A stretch of DNA of 64,000 nt from Adiantum capillus-veneris. Its lineage: Eukaryota; Streptophyta; Polypodiopsida; Polypodiales; Pteridaceae. The stretch's first letter is position 1, and every line of letters begins with the position of its first letter. The translations under genes and the position numbers were made by a program. The notes beneath the pieces were generated by a model. The model searched no databases and was not told the origin of the DNA. It was given only the letters and a program-made list of their open reading frames with translations. Positions 9,480 through 22,417 of the stretch are shown piece after piece. The DNA is taken from NCBI GenBank assembly GCA_014529385.2, contig CM043958.1, positions 123,680,817 through 123,744,816 of the forward strand, in the 5' to 3' direction.

Positions 9480-10194
9480 ATGTTGATGGGATTTCCTGAC
9501 CTTTTCATTGACAATTATGAAAGAATCACAGGTATTACATTAGTGGATCATCATATTAAGCTGAAGGAAGGGGTGAAACCAGGTTGTGAAAAAGCTACAA
9601 CAATTGGGGGTCATACAAGAAAAGGCACTCCTTGGCAAGGTAAGGAATCTACTAGAAGCAGGGTTCATCTATCCTGTGGAAAACTCAGAGTGGGTGTCAA
9701 CCATAGTAGTGACGCATAAGAAGAATGGTAAGTGGAGGGTCTGCGTCAACTACAAACCACTAAGTGCAGCCACAAAGAGAGACCACTTCCCTCTCCCTTT
9801 CTTGGATGAAATTCTGAATGAAGTAACTGGTTTTGAATGCTACACCGTGTGTGATGGTTATTCCGGGTATTTTCAAATACACATATCTTTTGAAGATCAG
9901 CTAAAAACCACTTTCATTACGCCATGGGATTGTTTTGCATACAGAGTTATGCCATTTGGTCTCACAAATGCACCTGCCACATTCCAAAGATATGTCACAT
10001 ATGTCTTTCAACCGTTCTTTGGAGCATCTATAAGAGTGTTCATTGATTATTTTTTTATATATAGCCCTCGCATTTCACATTTAGAAAAGGTAACTGAGGG
10101 TTTGGCAAGGCTGCAAAGCCTGGGTGGGCAATTAAATGTAGACAAGTGCCACATTGGGGAAAGTAGAGTCATTCTTTTAGGCCATCAAATTTGA
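9480..10194 (+). pseudogene. Element F reverse transcriptase
   Basis: Gypsy-type RT across two frames (9480-9719 and 9586-10194). Motifs: LLEAGFIYPVENSEWVSTIV, KKNGKWRVCVNYKPLSAATK, DHFPLPFLDEIL, CDGYSGYFQIHI, TPWDCFAYRVMPFGLTNAPA, then FIDYF where F-x-DD is expected. Loss of the second active-site aspartate (D to Y) means this polymerase is dead apart from the frameshifts. Confidence 0.85.
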
Positions 10195-10198
10195 GCGA

Positions 10199-10937
10199 AA
10201 GGTATCAATGCCGATCCAAGTAAGGTGTCCACACTCATAGCCCTACCTTCACCAACAACCGCAAGTAAACTAGTCTCTTTTCTACAACAGGTGAGATACT
10301 TGAGTAGATTCATACATCTACTATCACAACTTGTTATACCACTACAACATCTCACTCAACGATCAACTTTCACCTAGGACGAGGAGAGTGAACATCACTA
10401 CAACAAGGTAAAGGAGGTCTTAGCCACCCTACCAACTATCTCACCGCCTAAGTGCGACAAAAAATTCTATGTCACCTCAAGCGTGGGTGATGACTCCTTA
10501 GGGTTTGTGCTACTTGAGAAGGATGCAACGACATCTTTCATGAGACCAATCTACTTCTCCAGTCGAATGATGATAGCGGAAGAGAAAGGTTTCACCCATG
10601 TGGAGCACCTAGTCCTAGCTCTTAGATTTGCAACTACAAAATTTCATTCATATTTGCTGCCTAGGCAATTTGTGATCTTAACCATGGATGAGATGTTTCC
10701 CTATGTTGTATAAACATGGATGTTTCTGCTAGGATTACTAAATGGCTAGTTCGTCTGCAAGACTTTGACTACACGGTACATGTGGAAAGCATAACAAGGG
10801 CAAGCTTGGGGGGACTCACGAACTACCAAAACTTTGAGAAGAAGATAAAGCAATCTAAAGGGGAAGGAGTTCAACCACTTTCAGAGACACCGGTGGTAGA
10901 AAGAGCACACTCTCTCTACTTTGATGAAGCCTACAAG
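10199..10937 (+). pseudogene. Element F RT connection and first RNase H
   Basis: After a stop at 10192-10194 the frame resumes with the RT thumb/connection region and gypsy RNase H remnants: GFVLLEKDA, RPIYFSSRMM, HVEHLVLALRFATTKFHSYL, then (10716 on) ARITKWLVRLQDFDYTVHVE. Stops and frameshifts interrupt it. This is the ordinary RNase H of gypsy pol. Confidence 0.75.
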
Positions 10938-11385
10938 TGAGTATATGATAAAGTGCTACTACAGGCATAGTGGTCTTTCATGACAAAGGTATCAAGGTAT
11001 TTTCGCTTGGCCATTTTTTAGAATCACATTCTAACAATGAAGTTGAGTATGAAGCACCGACCAAGGGGTTGCAGTGGTGCGTCTCACAAGGGGTAAATCC
11101 CGTTAATGTATTTGGGGATGCTCTACTTTTGGTAAGGCAAGTAAATGGAGTGTGGACATGTAAGAATCCTAGCTTGAGGGCCCACTTAAGCTGTGTAAAA
11201 ACTTTGTTGGGTACATTTGAAGCAATTCAAATACACCACATCCCAAGGGCTCAAAACCATGAAGCCAATGCATTAGCAAGAAAAATACTGCAGGAAGTGG
11301 TGGTTGGGGCTATAAAGCTAAAACTTCCCCTATTTCAAGGTAGTGACACCTTACCCAACATCATGTATTTCTTGGAAACAGAGGA
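10938..11385 (+). pseudogene. Element F second (archaeal-type) RNase H
   Basis: A second RNase H-like domain follows the first: LYFDEAYK (expected FDGA-K), FLESHSNNEVEYEA, VFGDALLLVRQVNG, and IQIHHIPRAQNHEANALAR. The pattern D...E...D...N-A-x-A is that of the additional aRNH of Tat-lineage plant elements. Several catalytic positions are altered, for example E instead of D in HEANALA, consistent with decay. Confidence 0.75.
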
Positions 11386-12582
11386 ATGTCCACCGGATTT
11401 ACAAAAGGGCAAAAGCAATGGCTTACCAGGAAGGCCGCAAGGTATCGCCTTACCAATGATGGTTTGTGTTGTAAAATTAAGGACCAAATACTCAGGAAGG
11501 TCCCTCTTTCTAATGAAATTACACGGGTAATTGCCAATTGTCATGATGGTGTTTGTGGTGGCCATTTTGCCCTAGATATAACAAGCAAGAAAATCTTGCA
11601 GGCTAGTTTTGTATGGCCTACCCTCAATCGTGATGTACAACACTGGTGCAAGACATGTAAGTTGTGTCAAAAGGCCAGCACCAGGTCACTCATGCCTAAA
11701 CCACAGACATCCTTTCATATGGGCCATTTGAAAAATGAGGTATAGATGCCATAGGAGCATTGCCTAGGAGCCAACTCAAGGAAGTTCTACATCATCATGG
11801 GAGTCGACTATATGACTAGATGGGCGGAAGTCACAACCACAACTAGGATCACAGCTGTGGAGGTAGCTAAGTTTTCTATGAGCGCATATGTTGCACGTTT
11901 GGCACACCATTAAAAATCATCTCTGATAGAGGGCCAGGTTTCAGAGCAGACTTGGTAGGAGAGTTAATGCAAAAACTAGGCATTACAAGGAGGCACTCCT
12001 CACCATAATACCCTCAATGTAATGGCCTAGTTGAAAAAGTGAATGGAATGGTTTGTACAATTATCACCAAGCAGGTTAACAATCATCCTGAAAATTGGGA
12101 TAAGTATCTAATCCCAGCTTTGTGAGCCTACCAAACCTCATTCCGCACATCTTTGGGGTTCACCCCATATCATTTGGTATTTGGCAAGGAAGCAATCTCA
12201 TCTCTTGAGGTGCAACTAGCAAGTCTCACAGTAATGGCAAGCCAGTTTCAACGACCCAACATGCATTTAAGAGATCACATCCTTGACTTGGAAGGATAGA
12301 GAAGAAGCAATCAACTATTATGTGACACAGGCAAAACACAGACGGCTTAGTTTTAATCAGTGTCTTTGGTGCAAAGATTTAAACAAGGGCATGTTGGTGC
12401 TCCGCTATGACAATTGCTTCGACACATGCAAAGATAAGAAACTCCTACTCCAATGTAAAGGCCCTTTCATCATTAGAAAGAAATATGCCAATGGGAGTTA
12501 CCAGCTCATGGAAGTTGATGGTAAGTTCCATAAGACCAGAGTCAATGGCTGGCGGATTACACCTTATTTTCTATTGATTTGA
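11386..12582 (+). pseudogene. Element F integrase
   Basis: HHCC zinc module: CHDGVCGGHFALD ... WCKTCKLCQKAS (about 11545-11685). The DDE core follows in broken frames (MGVDYMTRWAEV near 11800; LIEGQ where a D-R-G is expected). The C-terminal region carries KGPFIIRKKYANGSYQL and VNGWRITPYF, a GPF-type module (12283-12582). At least eight stops or frameshifts. The integrase would insert the cDNA into the genome; this one cannot be made. Confidence 0.8.
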
Positions 12583-12683
12583 TCAAACTCCACCTTTCGC
12601 GTTCCTGATGAGGATACACCATAAATCTCCACCTCCGATGAGAATGATTAAACAAATGAGTTAGAGGCATAAATGCCCTAACC

Positions 12684-12700
12684 TTAGGGGGAGGGCTAAT
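12684..12700 (+). other. Element F polypurine tract and start of a probable 3' LTR
   Basis: TTAGGGGGAGGGC (12684-12696) follows the integrase by about 100 bp, then TAATGATACCGGGTTAGCC. The LTR would start at TGATACC (12700). Its end cannot be placed because the 5' LTR is not in the window and the next kilobases are simple repeats. Confidence 0.6.
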
Positions 12701-12800
12701 GATACCGGGTTAGCCGCACCGACTGGAGAAATTAAAGTTTTCTTGGCTTTTGAAGCCGAGGCCGCAGGAATCAATCCCATTCAAAAAGCATGAGGTAAAA

Positions 12801-13124
<324 letters not shown>

Positions 13125-13425
13125 ATAGGCCAGCCCATAGGGCGTTTTTTTAATAAAAAAACACACACTCTCTCTCTCTCGTTCTCTGCATAAGGAGGGG
13201 CTGCCATGCATAAGGAGTATTCCTCTCTCTCTCTCCCTCTCTCCACTCACACCCACACACTCCCGCCACCTCAGCCTCTCTCTTACCCACTCCCCCTCTC
13301 TCCTTGGCTCGCTACGGCCCCTATTTCCATCTTGTCCATACCCTCCCTCTTTTGCTCCCTCGTTGACCCTTTCTCTAACTCTCTCTCATCCTCTTGTCGA
13401 CAGCCCATATGGGTGCAGCATCCTT

Positions 13426-13532
<107 letters not shown>

Positions 13533-13552
13533 CCCACACACACCCACAACCC

Positions 13553-14050
13553 CCCCCCCACTTTCTCCCTCTCTTGTTCTCATGCATGACGAGCTGCTCA
13601 ACTTCTCCCTCCTGTTGACTTTCCTCGCCCTCCTAGCCTGATCCGGCAAACAGCCCAGTGGGCTCGGCATCTCACCCATCTCCCCCTCACCCCCCCCCCC
13701 CCCCCCCCCCCCTCCCACCCCACTTTCTCCCTCTCTCGTTCTCATGCATGACGAGTTGCTCGGCTTCTCCCTCCCATTGACTTTCCCCGCCGTCCTTTCT
13801 TGATTTGGCAACAGCCCAATGGGCTCGGCATCTCACCCATCTCCCCTCACACACACTCACACCCCCCCCCCCCCCACTTTCTCCCTCTCTCGTTCTCATG
13901 CATGAAGAGCTGCTCGGCTTCTCCCTCCCGTTGATTTTCCCTACCCTCCTTTCCTAATCCGATAACATCCCAGTGGACTCGACATCTCACCCATCTCCCC
14001 CTCACACACACACACACACACCCCCCCCCCCCCCCCCCCCCCTCCTCACT
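13553..14050. repeat. Degenerate minisatellite, about 170-bp units, three copies
   Basis: Units share CTTTCTCCCTCTCTCGTTCTC, ATGCATGACGAGCTGCTC, 'CTTCTCCCTCC-GTTGA-TTTCC' and 'CAGCCCAGTGGGCTCGGCATC' type blocks and end in runs of C or CA of variable length (13690-13712, 13862-13875, 14002-14042). The homopolymer tails differ most between units, as expected of replication slippage. Confidence 0.85.
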
Positions 14051-14121
14051 CTCGCTCCCTCCCCATCATCTCACTCTTGCCCTCATTCCAGTGTAAGCCC
14101 GGCATGCAGTTGCGCATTAGT

Positions 14122-15785
<1,664 letters not shown>

Positions 15786-15959
15786 CTACATCATCATTTC
15801 ATGTTGGCTACCTAGATGGCATCTCACTTTTCCCATTCTTTTTCGGCACAATAACTATTGGAGAAACCCATTCTACATCATCATTTCATGTTGGCTACCT
15901 AGATGGCATCTCACTTTTCCCATTATTTTTCGGCACAATAACTATTGGAGAAACCCATT
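15786..15959. repeat. 87-bp tandem duplication in the RT of element E
   Basis: CTACATCATCATTTCATG occurs at 15786 and 15873, and the 87 bp after each are almost identical (CATTCTT versus CATTATT). On the minus strand each unit encodes the RT motif EWVSPIVIVPK-NGK. The length is 29 codons, so the reading frame is kept. Confidence 0.9.
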
Positions 15960-16428
15960 CTAAGCGCTCAATAGGGTATATGAATCCGCATTTCACAAGC
16001 TTTTCAATCTCTTCTTGAACAATCTTTGCATACTTAGTATTCATTGGGTAAGGTTGTTGCTGAACTTGTTTAGCCATGCTATCCACGGGGATTGTGTGTG
16101 GCACCATGGAAGATGGAACACCTTTTATATCATCATATGTCCAAGCAAATATATCCCTGAATTCCTTGAGAAGTTCTTTAAGTACATACTCCTCAGTCTC
16201 TGTCAGATCTTGGGCAATGAAAACAAGTTTGGACTCTTCACTTGGGTCTGCTAACTCTATTTCCTTAATTATTATTGGACCTTCATAAACTCCATTGCTT
16301 CCATCGGTAGGTTTTCTTTGAGCCTTTGTATACACAACCTTATGTTCCTCTATGGTATAGGATTTGAAATGATTAGGTGTAGGGTGTAAGTCTGTGGGGT
16401 CTTCTTGTTCTGTGGACTGTGATTTCAC
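15960..16428 (-). pseudogene. Element E RT, N-terminal part
   Basis: The minus-strand frame reads YTIEEHKVVYTKAQRKPTDG, KELLKEFRDIFAWTYDDIKG, VPHTIPVDS, EEIEKLVKCGFIYPIERLEW and VSPIVIVPKNNGK. This is the start of a gypsy RT, which aligns with the matching part of element B (27550-27950). It stops at NGK, before the catalytic motifs, and goes into the 87-bp duplication. Confidence 0.8.
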
Positions 16429-16458
16429 TTTTGCTTCCTTTTGTTGTTGAGCTAACTC

Positions 16459-17400
16459 TCAACTTTGTCGTCTCCTTACGGTACAACTCAACTTTAGCTT
16501 CACTGTAGCCTCTAGTTGTGCAATGGAAATGCGTTGTGGACTACACCATATAACGCTTTGAAGGTATTCACCCCAGTTATCTACCAGCTTCCGATGAGCA
16601 TCACATGCCCCTATATAATTAAGCCATTCCATGGTAGATTTCTTTTTGTTTATTCTAGCACGCACATTTGCTCGATATCACAGCCTCTTATATCTATTAC
16701 TCTTCTTGTGTAATTTTTTATTACGAAGGACCTCTAGTGAAGAGTCACTAGATGAATCGCTACTTGTGTCTTCTGCTCCCCTGGATAGATTGTCATCTAG
16801 GGTACCACTTGGCCCTGAATGGTTTGTCCCCACATTTGCATTAAGATTTAACTTAGATTCTTTGTCCTCAGAGTCAATTTCAATTGATGAGTCTAAATCC
16901 AAATTGTGTGGGCTAAAGTCTTCTGAGACGCTACTGGTTCCAATGTCAATAAAGCGTTCATCTTGTAGGTCATCAGAATCTATATTCATTGCTTCTATCA
17001 TATTTAAGGGTACAAGTGGTGGCATTTCATTCCCCTCAGGTGTTACCCAGGTCGTTCCCCTATTTCCCCAAGTGTCTATGGCTGCGTGTCTATGGCTGCT
17101 GCTAGGTGGACCCAATCCACATTGTCAGACTCAGTCATCCCATGTAGAACATCCATATAAGGAGAATCTTTCCCAGCATCAATGTCCATTTTACATGTGT
17201 AACAATATTGCAATGGGGCCAAGTGAACTATGGTGTTAGATCTATGATCAATTATAAACATGTTTCCTAGAGGATGTGCTTGACTAGTTAAGATCCACTC
17301 AAATGACAAAATCTTGGAACTACAAGTAGACATAGTTTTTAGACTAGTCATGCACCATTTTTTCCTCCCTCATGAAAGGATGTCCTGAGATCATCTCAGA
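16459..17400 (-). pseudogene. Element E protease-RT linker
   Basis: Minus-strand frames 16459-16665, 16678-17115 and 17076-17351 give an acidic, low-complexity linker (DSDDLQDERFIDIGTSS; SEDKESKLNLNANV) of the kind that joins protease and RT in plant gypsy polyproteins. No catalytic motif is visible. Assigned by position between the protease remnant and the RT. Confidence 0.5.
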
Positions 17401-18145
17401 TGTCATAGTGTGCTTGGAGAAATCCATAACAATGAAGGTATTTCTTATTTAGGGTCCAAAGACCTTGATCTTGAGATCTTCTAGCATCCCAATAGGTTTA
17501 ACAATAGACCCATTGGCCATCTTTACTACTATGGTTGTGGTCCCAAGGTGAGGTCTTCACACAGTTTCCCAGCAATTTTTAGTCACAATGCTAACCCCAA
17601 CGCCACCATCAAGGATTCACTTCACAATTAATCCCTTGGTAGTGATTGATATGGTCGCATTGAATTCATCACCCTCAAAGTATTGTCCCAAGTTGTTAAT
17701 AGGTATTTCTACAACAGAGTTCTCATCTAGGTTGGGTTGTGGATCTAAGTGTTCCTCCTCCATTGGCATCTCCCTAGCTCCATCCATCTGTGCAAATTGT
17801 GGTAGCCCAACCTTCAGATCTCCATTGAGGAAAGCTCAAAGAGCTAAGAATAGCTTGGAGTCTCCATATAGTTTGGGCATGATGGTGGTTCTAACTTCTA
17901 AATCCATGAAATCCATCAATTTGCCAATATATAATGGCATCTTTTGGGCTTCAGTCCCTTGACATGGGAAAGATGGGATCTCCAAATTCTTTGATAGATG
18001 TAGGTAGTCCCTCTGTAAACATTCTTTCCAACAAGAAGTGACTATGCCCACTTTCCCATGACTTTAATTCACTTTCTTCTTGGATGACACTAGGTATGGC
18101 TAGGGATCTATGGAATTTGTGAGGTTGTTGTTGCGTCGGGAACAC
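17401..18145 (-). pseudogene. Element E protease region
   Basis: Minus strand: LGQYFEGDEFNATISI, a stop, ILDGGVGVSIVTKNCWETV (17565-17630), then LGTTTIVVKMANGSIVKPIG. The layout matches the protease of elements B and D (GEYCEGEDGNTTLPV, LDSGAGIAIAT, LQLADGH-E-PIG). The active site is D-G-G instead of D-S-G. Before it lies a block (17836-18145) with MPLYIGKLMDFMDLEVRTTI. Confidence 0.65.
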
Positions 18146-18199
18146 TGTGTCTGTAATCTAGATCTGCCTAGGTGCTGGCTCTAGATCCCTTCGGGTCTC

Positions 18200-19153
18200 T
18201 TATACCAAAATTCTTAATTTCTTGACTAGCTTGATCTCCTCTATATGGTTTGGGTAAGTTCCTATCTTCTTTTTGGGTCCTAGCCATTGTGGCTCATGAT
18301 GATCTTCCTTGTTGGTTTCTTTCCTAGTGTTCATTTTGGTCTCCATGGTTTCACTTGAATCAAAATTCTCTTCAGCGTCTTTTATATATACGGGGTCCTT
18401 ACCAGCCCCTATGTTAGTCTTTGAACAGGGGTCAGACTTCACTGCTTTTTGCGATATCTTCTTGCGTGTCTTCTTCTTCTTCTGAGATTGGGCAGTTGAT
18501 GCCGTGTTTCTTTCTTTAAGATTTTTTTTTTTGGAGCATCGATCATATGCGTATATTTACTTGTACCACAGTGTACTTTGTGATGGATCCTTGGTAACCT
18601 CAATCAAGTTTAATGGCATAATCTTCGGCGCATTTGGATTATTTGGACATTGGGCAATCAAATGATCTACTCCACATCAACTACACATGAGTATTGGCAT
18701 TGTAGACATGCTCGCTTGATTGGTTTGTATTAGTGTAGCATTCTTTTGTAGCCTAATAGGACACTCGGCTACACCATGTGGACCTCCATACTCATAGCAT
18801 TGAAGATATGGTCTCTTGGCAGTGTAATTGATATTTTGGCCTCTTGCAGCAAGAGAAGCTACTTGATAGACATGTTTGACTTGTCCCCAATAGTCCTCCA
18901 TGTAATATTGTGGACTTTCTTCAAGTGCATCAATTTCATAGGATATATTAGGGTCTATGTCTTCCTCATGGCCGTCCAAACAAGCAATATATGACTCACA
19001 ACCCACTTGATTCATAGAAGTGATTCTCGGATGTGGTGGTTGCGGTCCTAGAACTGGAGGTGGTAAGGGTGTTTTTTGAAGAACATTTTGGGCCCTAGGG
19101 ACTATGTGTTGTGACCATTGTTTAAGAGGTGGGGCCGGCATCAATGCAGGCAC
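18200..19153 (-). pseudogene. Element E gag C-terminal region with degenerate zinc knuckle
   Basis: Proline-rich linker (PLPPPVLGPQPPHPRI) and an acidic stretch (GHEEDIDPNISYEID), then CYEYGGPHGVAEC (about 18762-18800), a CCHC zinc knuckle in which the second cysteine is tyrosine, the same change as in element F. Further down is a basic, lysine-rich tail. Gag zinc knuckles bind the genomic RNA during packaging. Confidence 0.6.
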
Positions 19154-19159
19154 TCAAGG

Positions 19160-19833
19160 TGTGTCTGTCCATGCTAAGGTTGGTCTATTGGCCATCGCGC
19201 GCTTAAACAATATGCAATCCTTAGCTTGATGACCATACCTCCCACACGAATTTCAATTCCCATTGAGTTTTACTCTAAAAGTAGGGCATTCATTGGTACT
19301 ATGCGGACCATAGCATACTGAGCACCATTGTTGCGCCCTTCTTGGATACATATGATTGTTTGGCAGAGCACAATTGTCTCTAAGCCTCTCTTGAATGGCC
19401 TTGGTGAGATCTGCTAAATTCGTCTCATATATCTTTGGCTCCTTAGTAATAGGCTTTAGGGTCATTGGATGATGCCCCGATGCTTGCGAGCTAGTAGATT
19501 TAGGCTCAATAGACACTCTTTCTCCTTGAATCATCAAATTATCCTCCAATTGGATCATAATTGGTAGTGACTCCTTCCCAAGTAGTGGTGATACATGTAA
19601 TGACTAGGCCATTGTAGATATCCTCATGTCGTAATCCCCTAATGAATCTATCAAGCAATTGATTATTATTGAAGTGCTCATTTGGATTTCAACGAGAATT
19701 TAAATGCTTCAAGCAACTAATAAATTCTCTCACCGACTCTCCTTCCTCTCATCGTTGGGCTTTCTGGAGCTGTGATGCTACACACCAAAGTACTCCCTCT
19801 TGTATGTATTCTTAAAGAATAGTCTCCTAAGAG
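19160..19833 (-). pseudogene. Element E gag middle part with CCHC knuckles
   Basis: Minus strand from 19833: the frame reads LLDRFIRGLRHEDIYNGLVI (Retrotrans_gag end), then after 19560 a linker and CSVCYGPHSTNEC (intact CX2CX4HX4C, about 19285-19325), then SCGRYGHQAKDC (about 19217-19250), a second knuckle whose first half is damaged by a stop. Sequence ends at 19833 where the TAGGG duplication and the LTR of element B start. Confidence 0.7.
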
Positions 19834-19838
19834 TAGGG
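19834..19838. repeat. Target-site duplication TAGGG of element B (partner 31495-31499, inverted)
   Basis: TAGGG precedes the 5' LTR of B. CCCTA (31495-31499), its reverse complement, adjoins the outer end of the other B LTR, which is on the opposite strand. The pair fits one insertion event later split by an inversion. Confidence 0.75.
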
Positions 19839-20049
19839 TGTTGGAGCCCCACATGTCCAACTGTTGTAATGACCCCATCTTGTAAAGCCTATCAAATTCC
19901 CATTTTTATGTCAAAGACGTCTTACCATTTTGATCCACTTGTCTGGGTTATGTAAAGATTAATCAGTCAGTCAGGACCCATATTTGTTTCCACTTTGTAA
20001 TTATGAGGAAGAGAACCCCATGTACATTTTTGAGCTAAGGTGACTCAAG

Positions 20050-20057
20050 TATAAAAG
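20050..20057 (+). promoter_or_regulatory. TATA box of element B 5' LTR
   Basis: TATAAAAG in CTCAAGTATAAAAGTCACC, kept in the other LTR (reverse strand near 32240). A (GA)n tract follows about 60 bp downstream, which would lie in the transcribed leader. Confidence 0.6.
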
Positions 20058-20422
20058 TCACCTTAGAACCATTTTTTGAACAACATTTTTAATTATTAAT
20101 CCTATGCCGTACGAGTCTGAGAGAGAGAGAGAGAGAGAGTGAGTGAGTGTGTCTTATCCTCTTCGCTACGCGCTTCTCCTTCACCGGATTCATGACGTGA
20201 CCACATCATCGCGGTAGTCTCTCTGAGAGCTACGCGCCCATGCCACGCATTCATATTTTTGAGCTGTTCGTGATCGATCCTTCAGCGAGCTTGTTTTGCT
20301 TGTAAGTAACACAAACAGTGTTTGTTTTCAACAATCAAGTGCTCTATGGAATGAGAAAGAAATTAGCTACACCTAGATATTCATAGACTTAGGTTTCGCC
20401 CAGTTTTGGATTATGACCTGTG

Positions 20423-20434
20423 AGTCTATCGCGA
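20423..20434 (+). promoter_or_regulatory. Palindrome half-site in element B LTR
   Basis: AGTCTATCGCGA followed by CTGTG: left arm and core of the palindrome AGTCTATCGCGATAGACT found in the B leader. The 3' LTR has the same half-site (31836-31847, reverse). It is about 370 bp downstream of the TATA box, at the same place as the element-D half-site in the homologous D LTR. Confidence 0.65.
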
Positions 20435-20770
20435 CTGTGATTGAGATAATTAGGGTTCAAATCTGGTGAGATTAGACTTATAGGTAAGTATATCCTATTG
20501 AGAGGATGGTGTCTAGTAAGTTTGATGCGATTCCGAGTTCATTGGAGGTGTAAACGGTGTTGTGAGCGTTTAGGGATAGAGTGGGTTGCATTCTACCAGG
20601 GTTAGTGATTGATGCATCATGAAAGTGCGTATGTGTAGATTGGTCTCAACCTGACAAGCTAACGAGATTGCCTACGTGCACCTATGGGTTAGTCGTGTCA
20701 TCGGATGATGTATGTTGTTTGTGTCATGCTTGAGAGCATGAACAGGGGAGTAGTTTTGCCATAAAGCATT

Positions 20771-20788
20771 TGGCGCCGCTGTCGGGGA
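20771..20788 (+). other. Primer binding site of element B
   Basis: TGGCGCCGCTGTCGGGGA, two bases after the LTR; identical to that of A and two bases away from the tRNA-Asp-type site. Element D has TGGCGCCGTTGCCAGGGA. Confidence 0.8.
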
Positions 20789-21525
20789 CACAAGACCTTA
20801 AGTAGGGAGATCTACGTCACTCGTGTGATGGTTAGCTTACTTTAGTTTCGACTAGAGAGAGCTTAAACTTTTAGAACAAGATCCAAGATAGAGTATCCTG
20901 AGGTCTAGTGGATAGCCAGGAAGCCTGTGTCTTGCCGAGGGTCTATGACTAGTTAGATTTAGTTAAGTAGGATAATGTGGAGTTATGGTTTTTGGTTTTG
21001 AGTGTTTGTTATACTTGTGTAGAAATAGAGTAGAAAAACGCAAAAACAAACAAAAAGAAGAAACAATAAAGCTGTTTGCTTGCCTTGAAAGCAAAACCCA
21101 CACCATATACCCTTGAAGGGGGTGAAAAGAGTAGACATTGAAATTTATGATCCAACACTTGAGAAAACATAAAAATTGCTACCAAAACCAACAAAAAGAA
21201 ACAGGTTGTCAGAAGAAAACACTAGTGACCCTAACAAGGCCAAGAAGAGATATATAACCATTAGCCTAGGGTAAACTGACTGTGTCATATGTTCACAAGT
21301 TTAAGATGAAGTATCATCAAATTTGCATCACTTCAAGTGCAATTGAGTGGTGAATTGCCAGAGAAAAGTGAAATTTTTGAAGTGCTTGAGTCCAAGGTCA
21401 AAATAAGTCCAAACTTCATAAAACTTGGGGGATAGGCTTATATGGGCATAAAGTAACTTATATGGGCATAGAGAACACAACTATCCAAAAACAGACAAAA
21501 ATGAAATCCCCATTGCTCTCTACCT

Positions 21526-22141
21526 AGTCTATCGTGATAGACTGATGAAGTTGGTGATTGACTAACAACAAGGAAAAAAAATCTTTATACCACAAGTTTA
21601 ACACGTCAATACAAGGGTACTCACAAAAATTGAGTGAAACCGAACACCATCTTGACCACAAAACTTCAAAACTAGTGTTTTAGAGTTTGAATTCATAGAC
21701 AGTGGCAAGAAGGCTTTGACCAAATGTCCAAACAGTGCCAAAATTTGTCAATGCACTACACAAGGAGAGGCTGAACCAGCTGTGGAGAAAACTTGAGAAA
21801 AATTCCAACAATGGAGAACATGCCAAGTCTATCGCGATAGACTAGGGAAACTACTATTGGGGACCTTTTCTTTCAAATTTCCCAGAGGGAGAGCTTTATC
21901 AGAGCCTATACAGCATACACACCAAATTTCAAGGCATTTAGATCATTGAAAGTCAATCTAAGGCCCAGATAGAGAATCAAGCTCTGACCAAAATACTAAA
22001 ATGGGACCAAAACCCAACCCAAGTGTCCAAACTTCATAAAACTTGAGGGATAGGCTTTAGAGGGTAACTGGAACTCAAGGGTGAAGTCACAATTTTGAAT
22101 TGACTTGTGCTGAGAAAATTGTCAGTCTATCGCAATAGACT
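21526..22141 (+). repeat. Palindrome array in the leader of element B (3 copies)
   Basis: AGTCTATCGTGATAGACT (21526-21543), AGTCTATCGCGATAGACT (21836-21853, perfect) and AGTCTATCGCAATAGACT (22124-22141), 310 and 288 bp apart. Each sits in a diverged unit that also carries CCAAACTTCATAAAACTTG and GGATAGGCTT. The region 20789-22417 has no gene. The same palindrome recurs four times behind pol (35403-36143). Confidence 0.9.
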
Positions 22142-22417
22142 AAGAAAGTAGTGATTCAGACATATTTTGCAATTTGTGACTATACTACTAGGACATACTC
22201 TCCATATAGATCCCAACCATCATTTCATATTTGAAATTGGACCACCAGAAGACTGACTAAGGGGTTGTTGTACATACTTGAAAGATTTTTGTGATTCAAG
22301 GAAAACCCTTGTGAACAGACTAACCATACTTGTGTAGATCCAAGAAGGAGATCATCACAAAGCCGCACAAGAAGGAGTCCAGGTAAGATTTTAGTTTGCA
22401 ACCCAATTTTCATTCTT

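Larger units (their letters stand above)
2705..12697 (+). mobile_element. Old Ty3/gypsy element F, split by insertions
   Basis: The pieces 2705-3399 (gag) and 8376-12697 (gag tail, protease, RT, RNase H, second RNase H, integrase, PPT) form one gypsy element interrupted by element A, with the copia element inserted in its gag at the left. A second, archaeal-type RNase H between the RT/RNase H and the integrase is a known mark of the Tat lineage of plant gypsy elements, together with the phrase NITWPQLLHLAPKVR before the protease. Many stops and frameshifts and a lost RT catalytic residue show it is the oldest element in this part of the window. Confidence 0.8.
15786..19833 (-). mobile_element. 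Old gypsy element E, 3' part (gag C-terminus to RT)
   Basis: Read on the minus strand from 19833 down: gag C-terminus, two or three CCHC zinc knuckles, a protease remnant and the N-terminal part of RT, where it breaks off at about 15786. The gag N-terminal part lies on the opposite strand at 29586-31499. The two parts meet at the target duplication TAGGG/CCCTA of element B, so B is inserted in E's gag and an inversion later separated the halves. Many stops; no functional product. Confidence 0.8.
19839..20768 (+). repeat. Element B 5' LTR (930 bp)
   Basis: TGTTGGAGCCCCAC ... CATAAAGCA, followed by the PBS. It is the reverse complement of 31500-32453 apart from scattered differences and the length of a (GA)n tract (20119-20139 here, about 47 bp in the other copy). 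TATA box at 20050, half-palindrome AGTCTATCGCGA at 20423-20434. Confidence 0.9.
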
